A stretch of DNA of 64,000 bases, from assembly GCF_026409565.1 (NCBI RefSeq), contig NZ_CP112881.1:2611501-2675500 (forward strand), written 5' to 3'. This DNA comes from Sneathiella aquimaris. Lineage in GTDB: Bacteria; Pseudomonadota; Alphaproteobacteria; Sneathiellales; Sneathiellaceae. Made by a program: the position numbers and the translations under genes. The notes under the pieces were generated by a model that saw nothing but the letters and a program-made list of their open reading frames with translations, was not told where the DNA came from and did no database searches. Shown here piece after piece: positions 25,803 through 34,473 of this stretch (its first letter is position 1; each line of letters begins with the position of its first letter).

Positions 25803-26561
25803 ATGATAAAACAATCCAAACGCCAGCTTGAAATAATGAAGGTTTTGCAGGTTCGAAAGTCCTGCAGTGTCATAGAACTGGCAAGCCAACTCGATGTCTC
25901 GGACGAAACAATACGGCGAGATATCCGTCATCTTGCCTCTGCCGGCTCTGTTGAAAAAATTCATGGTGGTGTCATGCTGCCGCACAGCTCTTTAGAGCCG
26001 CCGTTTCTCAGTCGACTACAGGAACAACGGGACGAAAAGCTAAAGATCGCTAAGATGGCGTCTGAAATAATTCCAGACGGAACAACGTTGTTGATCGATA
26101 ATGGCAGCACTTCATGCTACTTCGCAAAAGAACTGATTGCCCATCGGAACCTCACTGTTGTGACCAATTCCACAGAAGTGGCTCGAGAGCTTTGCTCCCG
26201 CAACTACAACCGTGTGTTTATGGCCGGGGGTGAAATCCGCTCAGACGATAGTGCTGCCTATGGACCAACCGCCATTGAATTCGCCCGCCAATTCACAACA
26301 CAATATGCCATTATGTCAATTGGTGCCCTTCATCCGGCCCAAGGGTGTCTGGATTTCGATCTGGCAGAAGCCGAATTTAAACGGGCCGCCTTACCGATGA
26401 CGGAGAAACTGATCGTGACAGCCGATCACACCAAATTCCAGAAACCGGGCATCGTTAAGGTCTGTGATCTGGACCGGATTGATTTGTTACTGACGGACAA
26501 AATGCCCCCGGACGAGATTGTTGACCAGATCGGCGCCAGTAAAATTAAAGTCGCCCCTTAG
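25803..26561 (+). CDS. DeoR/GlpR family transcriptional regulator
   Basis: 252 residues from ATG at 25803 (MIKQSKRQLEIMKVLQ). The frame opens at 25722, but the extra residues are hydrophobic and unlike the family. The N-terminal DeoR helix-turn-helix is at ~5-58 (SVIELASQLDVSDETIRRDIRHLA), and the DeoRC sensor domain has VTNSTEVARELCSRNYNRVFMAGGEIR. It normally binds a phosphorylated or small polar effector and represses adjacent genes. It is divergent from the aldehyde/alcohol dehydrogenase operon and convergent with the amidotransferase gene. Confidence 0.9.
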   Translation: MIKQSKRQLEIMKVLQVRKSCSVIELASQLDVSDETIRRDIRHLASAGSVEKIHGGVMLPHSSLEPPFLSRLQEQRDEKLKIAKMASEIIPDGTTLLIDNGSTSCYFAKELIAHRNLTVVTNSTEVARELCSRNYNRVFMAGGEIRSDDSAAYGPTAIEFARQFTTQYAIMSIGALHPAQGCLDFDLAEAEFKRAALPMTEKLIVTADHTKFQKPGIVKVCDLDRIDLLLTDKMPPDEIVDQIGASKIKVAP

Positions 26562-26576
26562 CATCAACAGCGTTCT

Positions 26577-27443
26577 CTATTTATTCTTGATATTGGGCTT
26601 AATTTTGTAATCAAGCCAATTTCTCAGCTCCTGACAGCGGATATCTGGATTAAGCACATCCTGATCAACACCAAGCTGCCATCTCAAATCTTTGCGTTCT
26701 GGCGACAGATGAAGCGTTTCCATCTTTTCAATAAACAGATCAGCATCTGCAATTGAGGCAAAGTTCCCTTGAGCTGTCAGCCCTTCCCGGCGCCAGCGAC
26801 ACAAACTGGCAATTTCATGCAGGTCATATTCAGGATGATACTGAACCGCCCAGAAGGATCCACCTTTATACGTTACGTCGACGGCCTGAACCGATGTGAA
26901 GTCATTTGAGGCAAGCAAAACCCCACCCTCAGGCAAGTGAGTAATCTCGTCTTCATGACTGGTAAACCCGTCAAACACGCTTTTCTTACCACTGAACATC
27001 GGATGCCCACGCCCTGCCCCGGTCAGGCAGATTTTTCGAGCAAGACCGAATTCACGGCCTCGGGGATTTTTCGCACAAGTACCCCCTGCAGCCGTGACTG
27101 CCATCTGAGCGGCCCAGCAACTGCCAAACATGGGCATACCGTTTTCGAACACCGCTTGGGCAAATCGAATTTGCCTGATAACCCGTTCATCCTGTTCATC
27201 ATGAATGGTCAAGCTGGATCCGGTCCAAACAACTCCATCGTACGCCAACAGATCATCTCCTGACGGCAACATGCTGTCCAGATCAGCAGGAAATGCGATA
27301 TCAACCTGACATCCGGGAGCACAGTCGCGTATTAAAGTCGCATAAAGCTCACCTGCCAACGTTCCCTGATTATCGGCAAGAGGCCCCCGGTGTTCTTTCG
27401 GGTAGCCATCCAAAACCAGAAAACGTGCCTGTTTAAAATCCAT
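26577..27443 (-). CDS. Class I glutamine amidotransferase-like hydrolase
   Basis: 288 residues. The nucleophile elbow PMFGSCWAAQMAV (Cys near residue 107) and the VQYHPEYDL segment with catalytic His and Glu are intact. It resembles stand-alone GMP-synthase-like amidotransferase domains and PuuD-type gamma-glutamyl hydrolases. It carries no synthetase domain, so I infer hydrolysis of a gamma-glutamyl amide made by the glutamine-synthetase-like protein at 29962-31332. It lies 47 bp after the TauD gene on the same strand. Confidence 0.82.
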   Translation of the reverse strand: MDFKQARFLVLDGYPKEHRGPLADNQGTLAGELYATLIRDCAPGCQVDIAFPADLDSMLPSGDDLLAYDGVVWTGSSLTIHDEQDERVIRQIRFAQAVFENGMPMFGSCWAAQMAVTAAGGTCAKNPRGREFGLARKICLTGAGRGHPMFSGKKSVFDGFTSHEDEITHLPEGGVLLASNDFTSVQAVDVTYKGGSFWAVQYHPEYDLHEIASLCRWRREGLTAQGNFASIADADLFIEKMETLHLSPERKDLRWQLGVDQDVLNPDIRCQELRNWLDYKIKPNIKNK

Positions 27444-27490
27444 CCGTCATCCCCAAAACCCGCAAATCCACATCTGTTCTTTTTACCTGA

Positions 27491-28345
27491 TCAAACAGGC
27501 CGTTTATCACCACCAATTGTCACGCGGCGCATTAAACGGCGATATTGGACATAATCGTTCATCGCATAATGCTGGGTGCAGCGATTATCCCACATCGCCA
27601 CCGACTTATCTTCCCAACGAAAACGACAGGCGAATTCTGGCTGGGTAGAGAACTCATAAAGATATTGAAGGATCGGAGCGCTTTCTTTTTCAGTCATTCC
27701 CTTGATGCGAATTGTGAACATGGGATTGACGAAAATACTTTTCCTGCCGGAAACATCATGGGTCCGGATCAGCGGATGCTCGACTTCCTGTGTAACCGCA
27801 TCAGAGTACGTATATTTAAGAGAGTGTTTTCCTTCATATTTCTCTGCTGTAGTCCTTGGGTCAAAGGCCACTTTGGCAGAATGAACCGCGACCAGTCCAT
27901 CAAGAAGCTCTTTCATACCATCTGACAGATGATCATAGGCTTTTTCCATACTGGCCCACATGGTGTCCCCGCCGACGGGCGGTGTTTCAATGCCGTAAAG
28001 CATTGTGATCATGCTTGGCTTTTCAAAAAACGTGTTATCCGTATGCCACCCTGTCCCAAAGGATGCGCCTTCACCCGCAGGTTTTAACACTTCGATCAAT
28101 TCAGGATGATCATTTGACCCTGCTACAATCGGGTGTACTTCTGGCGTACCAAACCCACGCGCAAATTCCAGTTGGCGTTCCGGCGTCAGATCCTGATCCC
28201 GGAAAAAAACCACGGAATTATCAACAAGAGCATCGTGAACGTCCTGAAACTGTTCTTCAGACAGCGCCTTGGATAAATCGACACCGTGAATATAAGCCCC
28301 TAATGAGCTGGCTAACGGTTCAATCTCAATCGTACTTGATCCCAT
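27491..28345 (-). CDS. TauD/TfdA family Fe(II)/2-oxoglutarate dioxygenase
   Basis: 284 residues. The iron-binding HxD is in GTGWHTDNTFFEKP (about residues 97-110) and the distal His and 2-oxoglutarate Arg are in NRCTQHYAMNDYVQYRRLMRR near the C-terminus. Length and layout match taurine dioxygenase. These enzymes hydroxylate next to a leaving or polar group. Its substrate is unknown. It lies between MocR and the amidotransferase gene, so a nitrogen- or sulfonate/phosphonate-bearing amine is likely. Confidence 0.88.
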   Translation of the reverse strand: MGSSTIEIEPLASSLGAYIHGVDLSKALSEEQFQDVHDALVDNSVVFFRDQDLTPERQLEFARGFGTPEVHPIVAGSNDHPELIEVLKPAGEGASFGTGWHTDNTFFEKPSMITMLYGIETPPVGGDTMWASMEKAYDHLSDGMKELLDGLVAVHSAKVAFDPRTTAEKYEGKHSLKYTYSDAVTQEVEHPLIRTHDVSGRKSIFVNPMFTIRIKGMTEKESAPILQYLYEFSTQPEFACRFRWEDKSVAMWDNRCTQHYAMNDYVQYRRLMRRVTIGGDKRPV

Positions 28346-28475
28346 TGTCCAAACCTTTCCATCACAAAAAATTTCACGCCAGATTTCCGCGCGGTCCTGA
28401 TTACGCCATACCTTCTAGTTAGAGGATCAGGCTGCCGCTCGTTAGGTCCAATTCTAAATATTAGATAAGACCAGA

Positions 28476-29930
28476 TTATACGGTTGACATCAAGCTGGCA
28501 ATCGCGCGAATACCATCCGGAATTCGTGCCCCATCGATTGACGAAAAACCCAAGCGAAAGAAGTTACGGTTTTTCTCCGGTTCAAAAAAATGGAGATGCC
28601 CCGGCTCTATAACCACTTCTTTTTCCAATGCCCTGCGCGCAAGATTTTCAGCATCCATTACTTCATTGCCCTGCATCCAAAAGCTCGTTCCGCCGACATC
28701 TGGTATTCGACATAAACCGGGCAGATCTTTATCCAGGCAATCCTTCATGATTTCTCGGCGCTCTTTGTATATCCGATGGAGTTTTCGGATATAGGTGTCA
28801 TGGTACCCAAGAGCGATGAATAAAGAGGTAGTGCGCTGATTATTGCTGGGTGCATGCCGAAGCATTAATCGCCGAAAAGCCCGTAGCTCTGAAATGAGAA
28901 CCCGATCTGCCACAATGTATCCGAGGCGCAACCCTGGAAAAATCGACTTGGATAAACTTCCTACATAAATCACCCGGGCGGTTTGATCCAATGCCTTCAA
29001 GGCGAGAGACGGATTATCCTGAAAATGAATATCGCTTTCATAATCGTCCTCAATAATAATCTGGTCATGCAAAGACGCCATTTTCAGAAAGGCCGTTTTA
29101 CGTTCTTCCGACATCCGGATGTTTGTTGGAGAATGATGGCTGGGCGTTAAAAATAGGTAGTCACAGGCTTTCGCTTTTCCAAAAAGACAGGCCCCTTCCC
29201 GATCAAGCGGAATTGGTACAAGTTCAGCCCCTTGAATAGAGAAGATATTCCGAGCGTCCGGATACCCTGGATCCTCGACACCGACAACCGTTCCGCGGGC
29301 CATCAATTGAGCCGCAATCAAAAATAATGCATTTTGCGCCCCGGAGGTAATCAGGATCTCACTCTCGTCAGCATAGACACCCCGTTTTGGCAATAATTTC
29401 GTTCGAATTTCATTAACAAGCTGAGGATCATCCTGGGCAAACGCATCTGTTGTCCATTCCCGCATGGCCAATTCGCTCATTGCCTGACGAGAGCATTCAC
29501 GCCATGCGGCAAGCGGGAAAAGAACGGGGTCAGGCTGACCGTAAACAAAGGGATACTTATAATCTTGCCAATTGGCAGGTTTAACGATGTTGCTTTGTTG
29601 CCCCGGTTTTTTCTTGAACCGGGACTGCCAGTCGAGTGACGTCTTTTCAGAGCCGCCCTCCGGCATCACCCCACCGCGAGAAACACCGGGTAGTCCCTCC
29701 CGGACCCTGAAACCGGAACGATTGGCAGAAATCAGAAATCCGTCTTCAACGAGTTTTTCGTAAACAAGAACGACCGTTGTTCGGGAAACGCTTAGATCAA
29801 AGGAAAGACGGCGCGTTGAAGGGAGGCGAACACCGCCCTCAAGCTGTCCATTCAGGATCGCTGCGACAATTGTGTTTCGCAGCTGCTCCTGAATGCTGGT
29901 GTGACTGTTTTTGTTGATTGAGAAAAGCAT
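28476..29930 (-). CDS. MocR-type (GntR/aminotransferase) regulator
   Basis: 484 residues. An N-terminal GntR winged helix (residues ~10-75: LPSTRRLSFDLSVSRTTVVLVYEKL) is fused to a class I aminotransferase domain with the PLP-lysine segment VIYVGSLSKSIFPGLRLGY. MocR regulators use PLP to sense amines such as GABA or taurine. It sits 31 bp downstream of the glutamine-synthetase-like gene and 130 bp upstream of the TauD gene, all on the same strand, so it probably controls this amine cluster. It is unlikely to be a catalytic transaminase. Confidence 0.88.
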   Translation of the reverse strand: MLFSINKNSHTSIQEQLRNTIVAAILNGQLEGGVRLPSTRRLSFDLSVSRTTVVLVYEKLVEDGFLISANRSGFRVREGLPGVSRGGVMPEGGSEKTSLDWQSRFKKKPGQQSNIVKPANWQDYKYPFVYGQPDPVLFPLAAWRECSRQAMSELAMREWTTDAFAQDDPQLVNEIRTKLLPKRGVYADESEILITSGAQNALFLIAAQLMARGTVVGVEDPGYPDARNIFSIQGAELVPIPLDREGACLFGKAKACDYLFLTPSHHSPTNIRMSEERKTAFLKMASLHDQIIIEDDYESDIHFQDNPSLALKALDQTARVIYVGSLSKSIFPGLRLGYIVADRVLISELRAFRRLMLRHAPSNNQRTTSLFIALGYHDTYIRKLHRIYKERREIMKDCLDKDLPGLCRIPDVGGTSFWMQGNEVMDAENLARRALEKEVVIEPGHLHFFEPEKNRNFFRLGFSSIDGARIPDGIRAIASLMSTV

Positions 29931-29961
29931 GGGTTACCCAATCGCAAAAACAACAACAAGG

Positions 29962-31332
29962 CTAGATAATTTCAAAATACCGTTGCATTTCCCAATCAGT
30001 GATGGCTTTACGGAATTCCCGTTCTTCCCATTCACGTGTAATTGCATAGTGATCAACAAAGGCATCGCCGAACAATTCGCGGGCCGCGTCTGATTTTTTC
30101 AGGCGCTCTGCCGCATCCCATAACGTCTGCGGCAATGCCAGATGATCCGGGAATTCCTGATCATAGGCACTGCCCACAATCCCTTCGGTTGGTTCTACTT
30201 TATTTTCAATTCCCCAGAGACCGGAACCAAGCGCGGCGGCAATTGCAAGATAAGGGTTCATATCCGCGGCAGCGATCCGATATTCAACCCGCTGGGATTT
30301 GGCGTCGCCTGGAATGGCCCGCAAAGCGCAGGTTCTATTCTCAACACCCCAGCTGGCTTCCGTTGGTGCCCATGCGCCCGGAATAAGACGAGTGTAACTA
30401 TTAATTGTTGGAGAAACCATGGACAGCAATTCAGGCATCAGTTTCTGCTGTCCGCCTATGAAATACCGCATTTCATCGCTCATACTATCGGCTTTTGATG
30501 GATCAAAAAAGACGCTTTTTCCATCCAATCCAGCAAGCGATAGATGAATGTGACCACTTTGGCCCGGATATTCTGTAGACCATTTGGCCATAAAGGTTGC
30601 CATCAGATCGTTGCGCTGCGCCAGAACTTTTGTAAAGGTTTTAAACAAGGCGCCCTTGTCGGCCGCTGCCAACGCTTCATCATACCCGATCGCCGCTTCA
30701 AGAACCCCGGGGCCAGTTTCCGTGTGCAGCCCTTCCAGCTCCATATCCATCAAGGTACATAGTTCCAGAAGCTGCTCGTAAAAATCAGATTCGACCGACG
30801 CCCGCAACATGGAATACCCAAAGAAGCCAGGTGTAAAATTCTCAAGATCCTTATAATGTTTTTCGCGGACCGATTTCGGCGTTTCATTGAACATGAAAAA
30901 TTCGTATTCACAGGCAGCGGTTGCCTTAAACCCCATTGCTTCGGCTTTTCTCAGCACCTTGCGCAATGTACCACGCGGACAAACCGCTTCAGCACGGTCA
31001 CCAAATTCAAGCAGGAACAAAAGCATATTGTCTTCCATTGGAAGATCACGGCAACTGTCAATAACGGGAACAACGTGCGCGTCCGGATAACCTGTCTTCC
31101 AACCGGTATAACTTTCCTTGTCATAAAGTTGGTCGTTGGCATCCCAGCCCAGGACAACATCACAAAAGCCAAATCCTTTTTCCAGAATACCAAAAAACTT
31201 GGATTTACTGAGATATTTTCCCCGCATTACGCCGTCGATATCAAAAATACCGACTTTTACATAGTCAAGGCCACGCTCTTCGACAATTTTCTTTGCGTCC
31301 TCAACCGTTTTGACGTCTCTCGCTTCCATCAT
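29962..31332 (-). CDS. Glutamine synthetase family gamma-glutamyl-amine ligase
   Basis: 456 residues from ATG at 31332; the frame also opens with TTG at 31341, but the GGA ribosome site fits the ATG better. It shows GS beta-grasp and catalytic domains: EYEFFMFNE, GLHTETGPGVLEAA, GQSGHIHLSL (conserved His) and ENRTCALRAIPGDAKSQRVEYR. It lacks the housekeeping GlnA sequence pattern and is placed among amine-catabolism genes. I therefore infer an ATP-dependent gamma-glutamyl ligase of the PuuA/GmaS/IpuC type joining glutamate to an amine. First gene of the minus-strand group that continues with mocR, tauD and the amidotransferase. Confidence 0.85.
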   Translation of the reverse strand: MMEARDVKTVEDAKKIVEERGLDYVKVGIFDIDGVMRGKYLSKSKFFGILEKGFGFCDVVLGWDANDQLYDKESYTGWKTGYPDAHVVPVIDSCRDLPMEDNMLLFLLEFGDRAEAVCPRGTLRKVLRKAEAMGFKATAACEYEFFMFNETPKSVREKHYKDLENFTPGFFGYSMLRASVESDFYEQLLELCTLMDMELEGLHTETGPGVLEAAIGYDEALAAADKGALFKTFTKVLAQRNDLMATFMAKWSTEYPGQSGHIHLSLAGLDGKSVFFDPSKADSMSDEMRYFIGGQQKLMPELLSMVSPTINSYTRLIPGAWAPTEASWGVENRTCALRAIPGDAKSQRVEYRIAAADMNPYLAIAAALGSGLWGIENKVEPTEGIVGSAYDQEFPDHLALPQTLWDAAERLKKSDAARELFGDAFVDHYAITREWEEREFRKAITDWEMQRYFEII

Positions 31333-31719
31333 AATGTCCAACTACCTGAAATTTATTGTTCCGGCCCAATACTCAAATTTGAGCCATATAATTAGAATGG
31401 GGAGAGAATCTCTCAAAAGGACGTTAAAATCAACAAAATTGAAGGGCCTTTCACAACAAAATTCAAACATAAATTCACAAAATTCTGATATGTCCAAATT
31501 TTCCAGTCACTTTGCAACACGCACTTTATACCTTAAAAAAGGCGTTATATACGGGCAGTCTTTATCCTTACCTTATCGTCATAAGCGTGTTTTGAAGACT
31601 AAATGTCGTATCATGGATAGCGAGAAGCCCTCCAGCGACACACTCTGTTTAATAATTCAAGTCCACGAAGAGGGTATACCCTCTCACCAATGCCAATAAT
31701 CGATCAGTGGAAAAGCCAA
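31333..31719. other. Divergent intergenic region upstream of fhs
   Basis: This 387-bp AT-rich stretch lies between the divergent glutamine-synthetase-like gene and fhs. It contains a perfect 16-bp palindrome at 31669-31684. No convincing gene, tRNA or riboswitch is visible. A short open frame across 31310-31699 has no family resemblance and is probably not a gene. Confidence 0.6.
31669..31684. promoter_or_regulatory. 16-bp perfect palindrome upstream of fhs
   Basis: AGAGGGTATACCCTCT is perfectly self-complementary. It ends 35 bp before the fhs start codon, a typical operator or 5'-UTR position. Which regulator binds, if any, is unknown; the GTATAC core is shared with the palindrome at 9874-9885. 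Confidence 0.5.
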
Positions 31720-33414
31720 ATGACCTCACAGCACAGTAATCCTAAAAGCGATATTGAGATTGCAAACCAAGCCCGCATGAAGCCCGTTTTGGATATAGCA
31801 AAAGAGAGACTGGGCGTTGATGCCCAGAATCTAGAACCATATGGTCATTACAAAGCAAAAATCTCACTGGATTATATAAAAACCTTACAAGACAAACCGG
31901 ATGGCAAGCTGATTCTGGTGACGGCGATGACGCCGACCCCCGCTGGAGAAGGCAAAACAACCACAACTGTGGGGCTGGGAGACGCGCTGAACCGAATTGG
32001 CAAAAACACGATGATTTGTTTACGTGAACCTTCATTAGGACCGTGCTTTGGTATGAAGGGCGGTGCTGCAGGGGGGGGGTACGCGCAGGTCGTTCCGATG
32101 ACAGATATCAACCTGCATTTTACCGGTGATTTCCACGCCATTGGCGTTGCAAACAACCTTTTGGCGGCCATGATCGACAACCATATTTATTGGGGCAATA
32201 CGCTTGAGATTGATGAACGGCGCGTTACCTGGCGGCGTGTCGTGGACATGAACGATCGGGCGCTTCGAAATATCGTGAACAGTCTCGGCGGTGTCGCAAA
32301 TGGCTTTCCCCGTGAAGACCATTTTGATATTACCGTTGCCTCTGAAGTGATGGCGATTTTCTGTCTGGCATCCGATCTGAATGATCTAAAAAACCGCCTT
32401 GGCAACATCATTGTGGGTTATACCCGGACCCGCACGCCTGTGTTTGCCAAGGACCTGAACGCGCATGGTGCCATGACGGCTTTGCTGAAAGATGCGTTTC
32501 AACCCAATCTTGTACAGACACTGGAAAATAATCCGGCGTTCATCCACGGTGGGCCATTTGCCAATATTGCCCATGGATGCAATTCTGTACTCGCGACAAA
32601 AACAGCATTGAAGCTTGCTGATTATGTTGTCACAGAAGCAGGTTTCGGCGCGGATCTTGGTGCAGAAAAATTCCTCGATATCAAATGCAGAAAATCCGGC
32701 CTTCGCCCTGAAGTCGCAGTCATTGTTGCTACGATCCGCGCTTTGAAAATGCACGGCGGTGTCGGTAAAGAGGATCTTGGCAAAGAAAACGTGACGGCCG
32801 TTCGGGATGGCGCAAAGAACCTTATCCGGCATATTGAAAATATGAAGAAATTTAACCTGCCAGTTGTTGTTGCCGTCAATAAATTCTCAGCAGACACAGA
32901 AGCAGAAGTTTCTGCCGTAATTCAGATTTGTGCTGAAGTTGGTGTTGATGCGATCGTCTCGGATCATTGGGGAAATGGCGGAGCAGGCGCAGAAGCGCTG
33001 GCCCATGTGGTTGCCAATAAAATTGACGAAAATTCAAGCGCTCTTAACTTTATCTATGATGATGAAACAACCTTATGGAACAAGGTTAAATCCATTGCGC
33101 AAAACATCTATCGGGCAGATGACATAATGGCCAGCCAGAAAGTGCGCGACCAGTTTGACGATTTGCAAGCACAAGGATTTGGCCATTTTCCTGTTTGCAT
33201 TGCTAAAACCCAATACAGCTTTTCAACGGATCCAACCCTGAAAGGCGCTCCTTCAAATCACTCCGTTCCCATTCGTGAAATCAGGGTAGCAAGTGGCGCC
33301 GAATTTGTCGTTGTGGTTTGCGGTGATATCATGACCATGCCGGGCTTGCCCCGTGTCCCCGCAGCGGACAAAATTGATGTCGACGAAAATGGTCAAATCG
33401 TGGGTCTTTTTTAG
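31720..33414 (+). CDS. fhs: Formate--tetrahydrofolate ligase
   Basis: 564 residues from ATG at 31720 ([18 protein letters not shown]), preferred over 31690 because GGAAA precedes it; both are in frame. The ATP-binding loop [20 protein letters not shown] and [24 protein letters not shown] are diagnostic. It makes 10-formyl-THF from formate, ATP and THF in the cytoplasm. Formate could come from the histidine pathway (HutG) in this window or from C1 oxidation. The link with the corrinoid/folate island points to a shared tetrahydrofolate pool. A perfect palindrome lies just upstream. Confidence 0.97.
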   Translation: MTSQHSNPKSDIEIANQARMKPVLDIAKERLGVDAQNLEPYGHYKAKISLDYIKTLQDKPDGKLILVTAMTPTPAGEGKTTTTVGLGDALNRIGKNTMICLREPSLGPCFGMKGGAAGGGYAQVVPMTDINLHFTGDFHAIGVANNLLAAMIDNHIYWGNTLEIDERRVTWRRVVDMNDRALRNIVNSLGGVANGFPREDHFDITVASEVMAIFCLASDLNDLKNRLGNIIVGYTRTRTPVFAKDLNAHGAMTALLKDAFQPNLVQTLENNPAFIHGGPFANIAHGCNSVLATKTALKLADYVVTEAGFGADLGAEKFLDIKCRKSGLRPEVAVIVATIRALKMHGGVGKEDLGKENVTAVRDGAKNLIRHIENMKKFNLPVVVAVNKFSADTEAEVSAVIQICAEVGVDAIVSDHWGNGGAGAEALAHVVANKIDENSSALNFIYDDETTLWNKVKSIAQNIYRADDIMASQKVRDQFDDLQAQGFGHFPVCIAKTQYSFSTDPTLKGAPSNHSVPIREIRVASGAEFVVVVCGDIMTMPGLPRVPAADKIDVDENGQIVGLF

Positions 33415-33471
33415 CGCTTAAAAACAACAATTTAAGTTGCTGGAAAATCAGAGTTGAAGTAGCGTTTTTGT

Positions 33472-34473
33472 ATGAGTGACCTTGACCACACCTTCATTGA
33501 CCGACATCCGTTGGATGGGGCCGCAGAAGCCGAATATAAAATCGGTTTCTGCCTGCTGCCTGAATTTTCATCGATCGCCTTTATTTCGGCAATCGAGCCC
33601 TTGCGGTTGGCCAATCGGGTGCTGGGCCGCAAAGTCTATGATTGGACCTGCTATTCAGAAGATGGCGAACCCGTTGTCAGCAGTGCAGGCTTGTCCTTTC
33701 CTGTCGCCGGCAACCTTGCCGAGATGCCTCACCAGAATATCCTTTTTGTTTGTGGTGGCTTGAACATTAAAACCTATACCTCAACGGGCGTCGTTGCATC
33801 GTTACGCAAAGCTGCGTCTCGCGGCACCGCCATCGGGGCCATCTGCACCGCAACCTATATATTGGCCAAAGCTGGCATGCTGTCGGGCTACCGCAGCACA
33901 ATCCATTGGGAGAACACGTCCGGTATCCGCGAAGAATTCCCTAATCTGGATATAACGACCGAGTTATTCGAAATTGATCGAAACCGATATACTTGTGCGG
34001 GCGGAACAGCGTCTCTGGATATGATGCTAAGCCTCGTATCCGTACATACCAGCCATGAAACCGCCCTCGCAATTGCAGAGCAATTAATTCATCACAGAAT
34101 TCGGGACGGCCATGAACGCCAGCGTATGGAATTGAGGGCCCGCTTAGGAATTTCTCACCCCAAATTGCTGGCAGCTATTTCCTGTATGGAAGAAAATCTG
34201 GAAGAACCACTAAGCTGTAGCGATCTGGCGTCAAATGTTAACCTTTCAACGCGACAGCTAGAGAGATTATTTCAAAAATATCTGCACCGGTCGCCAACCC
34301 GATATTATCTCGGGCTTCGTCTGGATCGGGCTCGGTATCTCCTCACCCAAACCAGCTTACCAATCATTGAAGTCGCACTTGCCTGCGGCTTTGTCTCGGC
34401 CTCACATTTTTCCAAATGCCACCGGGAACATTTTGGCCATACCCCAAGCGAAGAACGTAAATTACCGCATTAA
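33472..34473 (+). CDS. GlxA/GbdR-like AraC family regulator
   Basis: 333 residues. A DJ-1/PfpI-like amidotransferase domain (residues ~20-190, with FVCGG and GAICTATYILAKAGMLSG) is joined to a C-terminal AraC DNA-binding domain (~225-333, CSDLASNVNLSTRQLERLFQKY and ALACGFVSASHFSKCHREHFG). This architecture is shared with GbdR and CdhR, which sense glycine betaine/dimethylglycine and carnitine derivatives. It faces the demethylation operon and overlaps its last gene by 4 bp, so it is the likely activator of that island. The effector is inferred. Confidence 0.88.
   Translation: MSDLDHTFIDRHPLDGAAEAEYKIGFCLLPEFSSIAFISAIEPLRLANRVLGRKVYDWTCYSEDGEPVVSSAGLSFPVAGNLAEMPHQNILFVCGGLNIKTYTSTGVVASLRKAASRGTAIGAICTATYILAKAGMLSGYRSTIHWENTSGIREEFPNLDITTELFEIDRNRYTCAGGTASLDMMLSLVSVHTSHETALAIAEQLIHHRIRDGHERQRMELRARLGISHPKLLAAISCMEENLEEPLSCSDLASNVNLSTRQLERLFQKYLHRSPTRYYLGLRLDRARYLLTQTSLPIIEVALACGFVSASHFSKCHREHFGHTPSEERKLPH

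Noticed and set aside
29962-31332. Housekeeping glutamine synthetase GlnA
   Set aside because: Sequence pattern and neighbours (MocR, TauD, amidotransferase) fit a gamma-glutamyl-amine ligase; no glnB is adjacent.
31399-31422. GGAGAG...TCTC then AAAAGGAC string resembling parts of a glycine riboswitch, near C1 genes
   Set aside because: The conserved aptamer core between the stems is missing and the two parts are only a few bases apart; at most a chance GAGAG/CTCTC hairpin.
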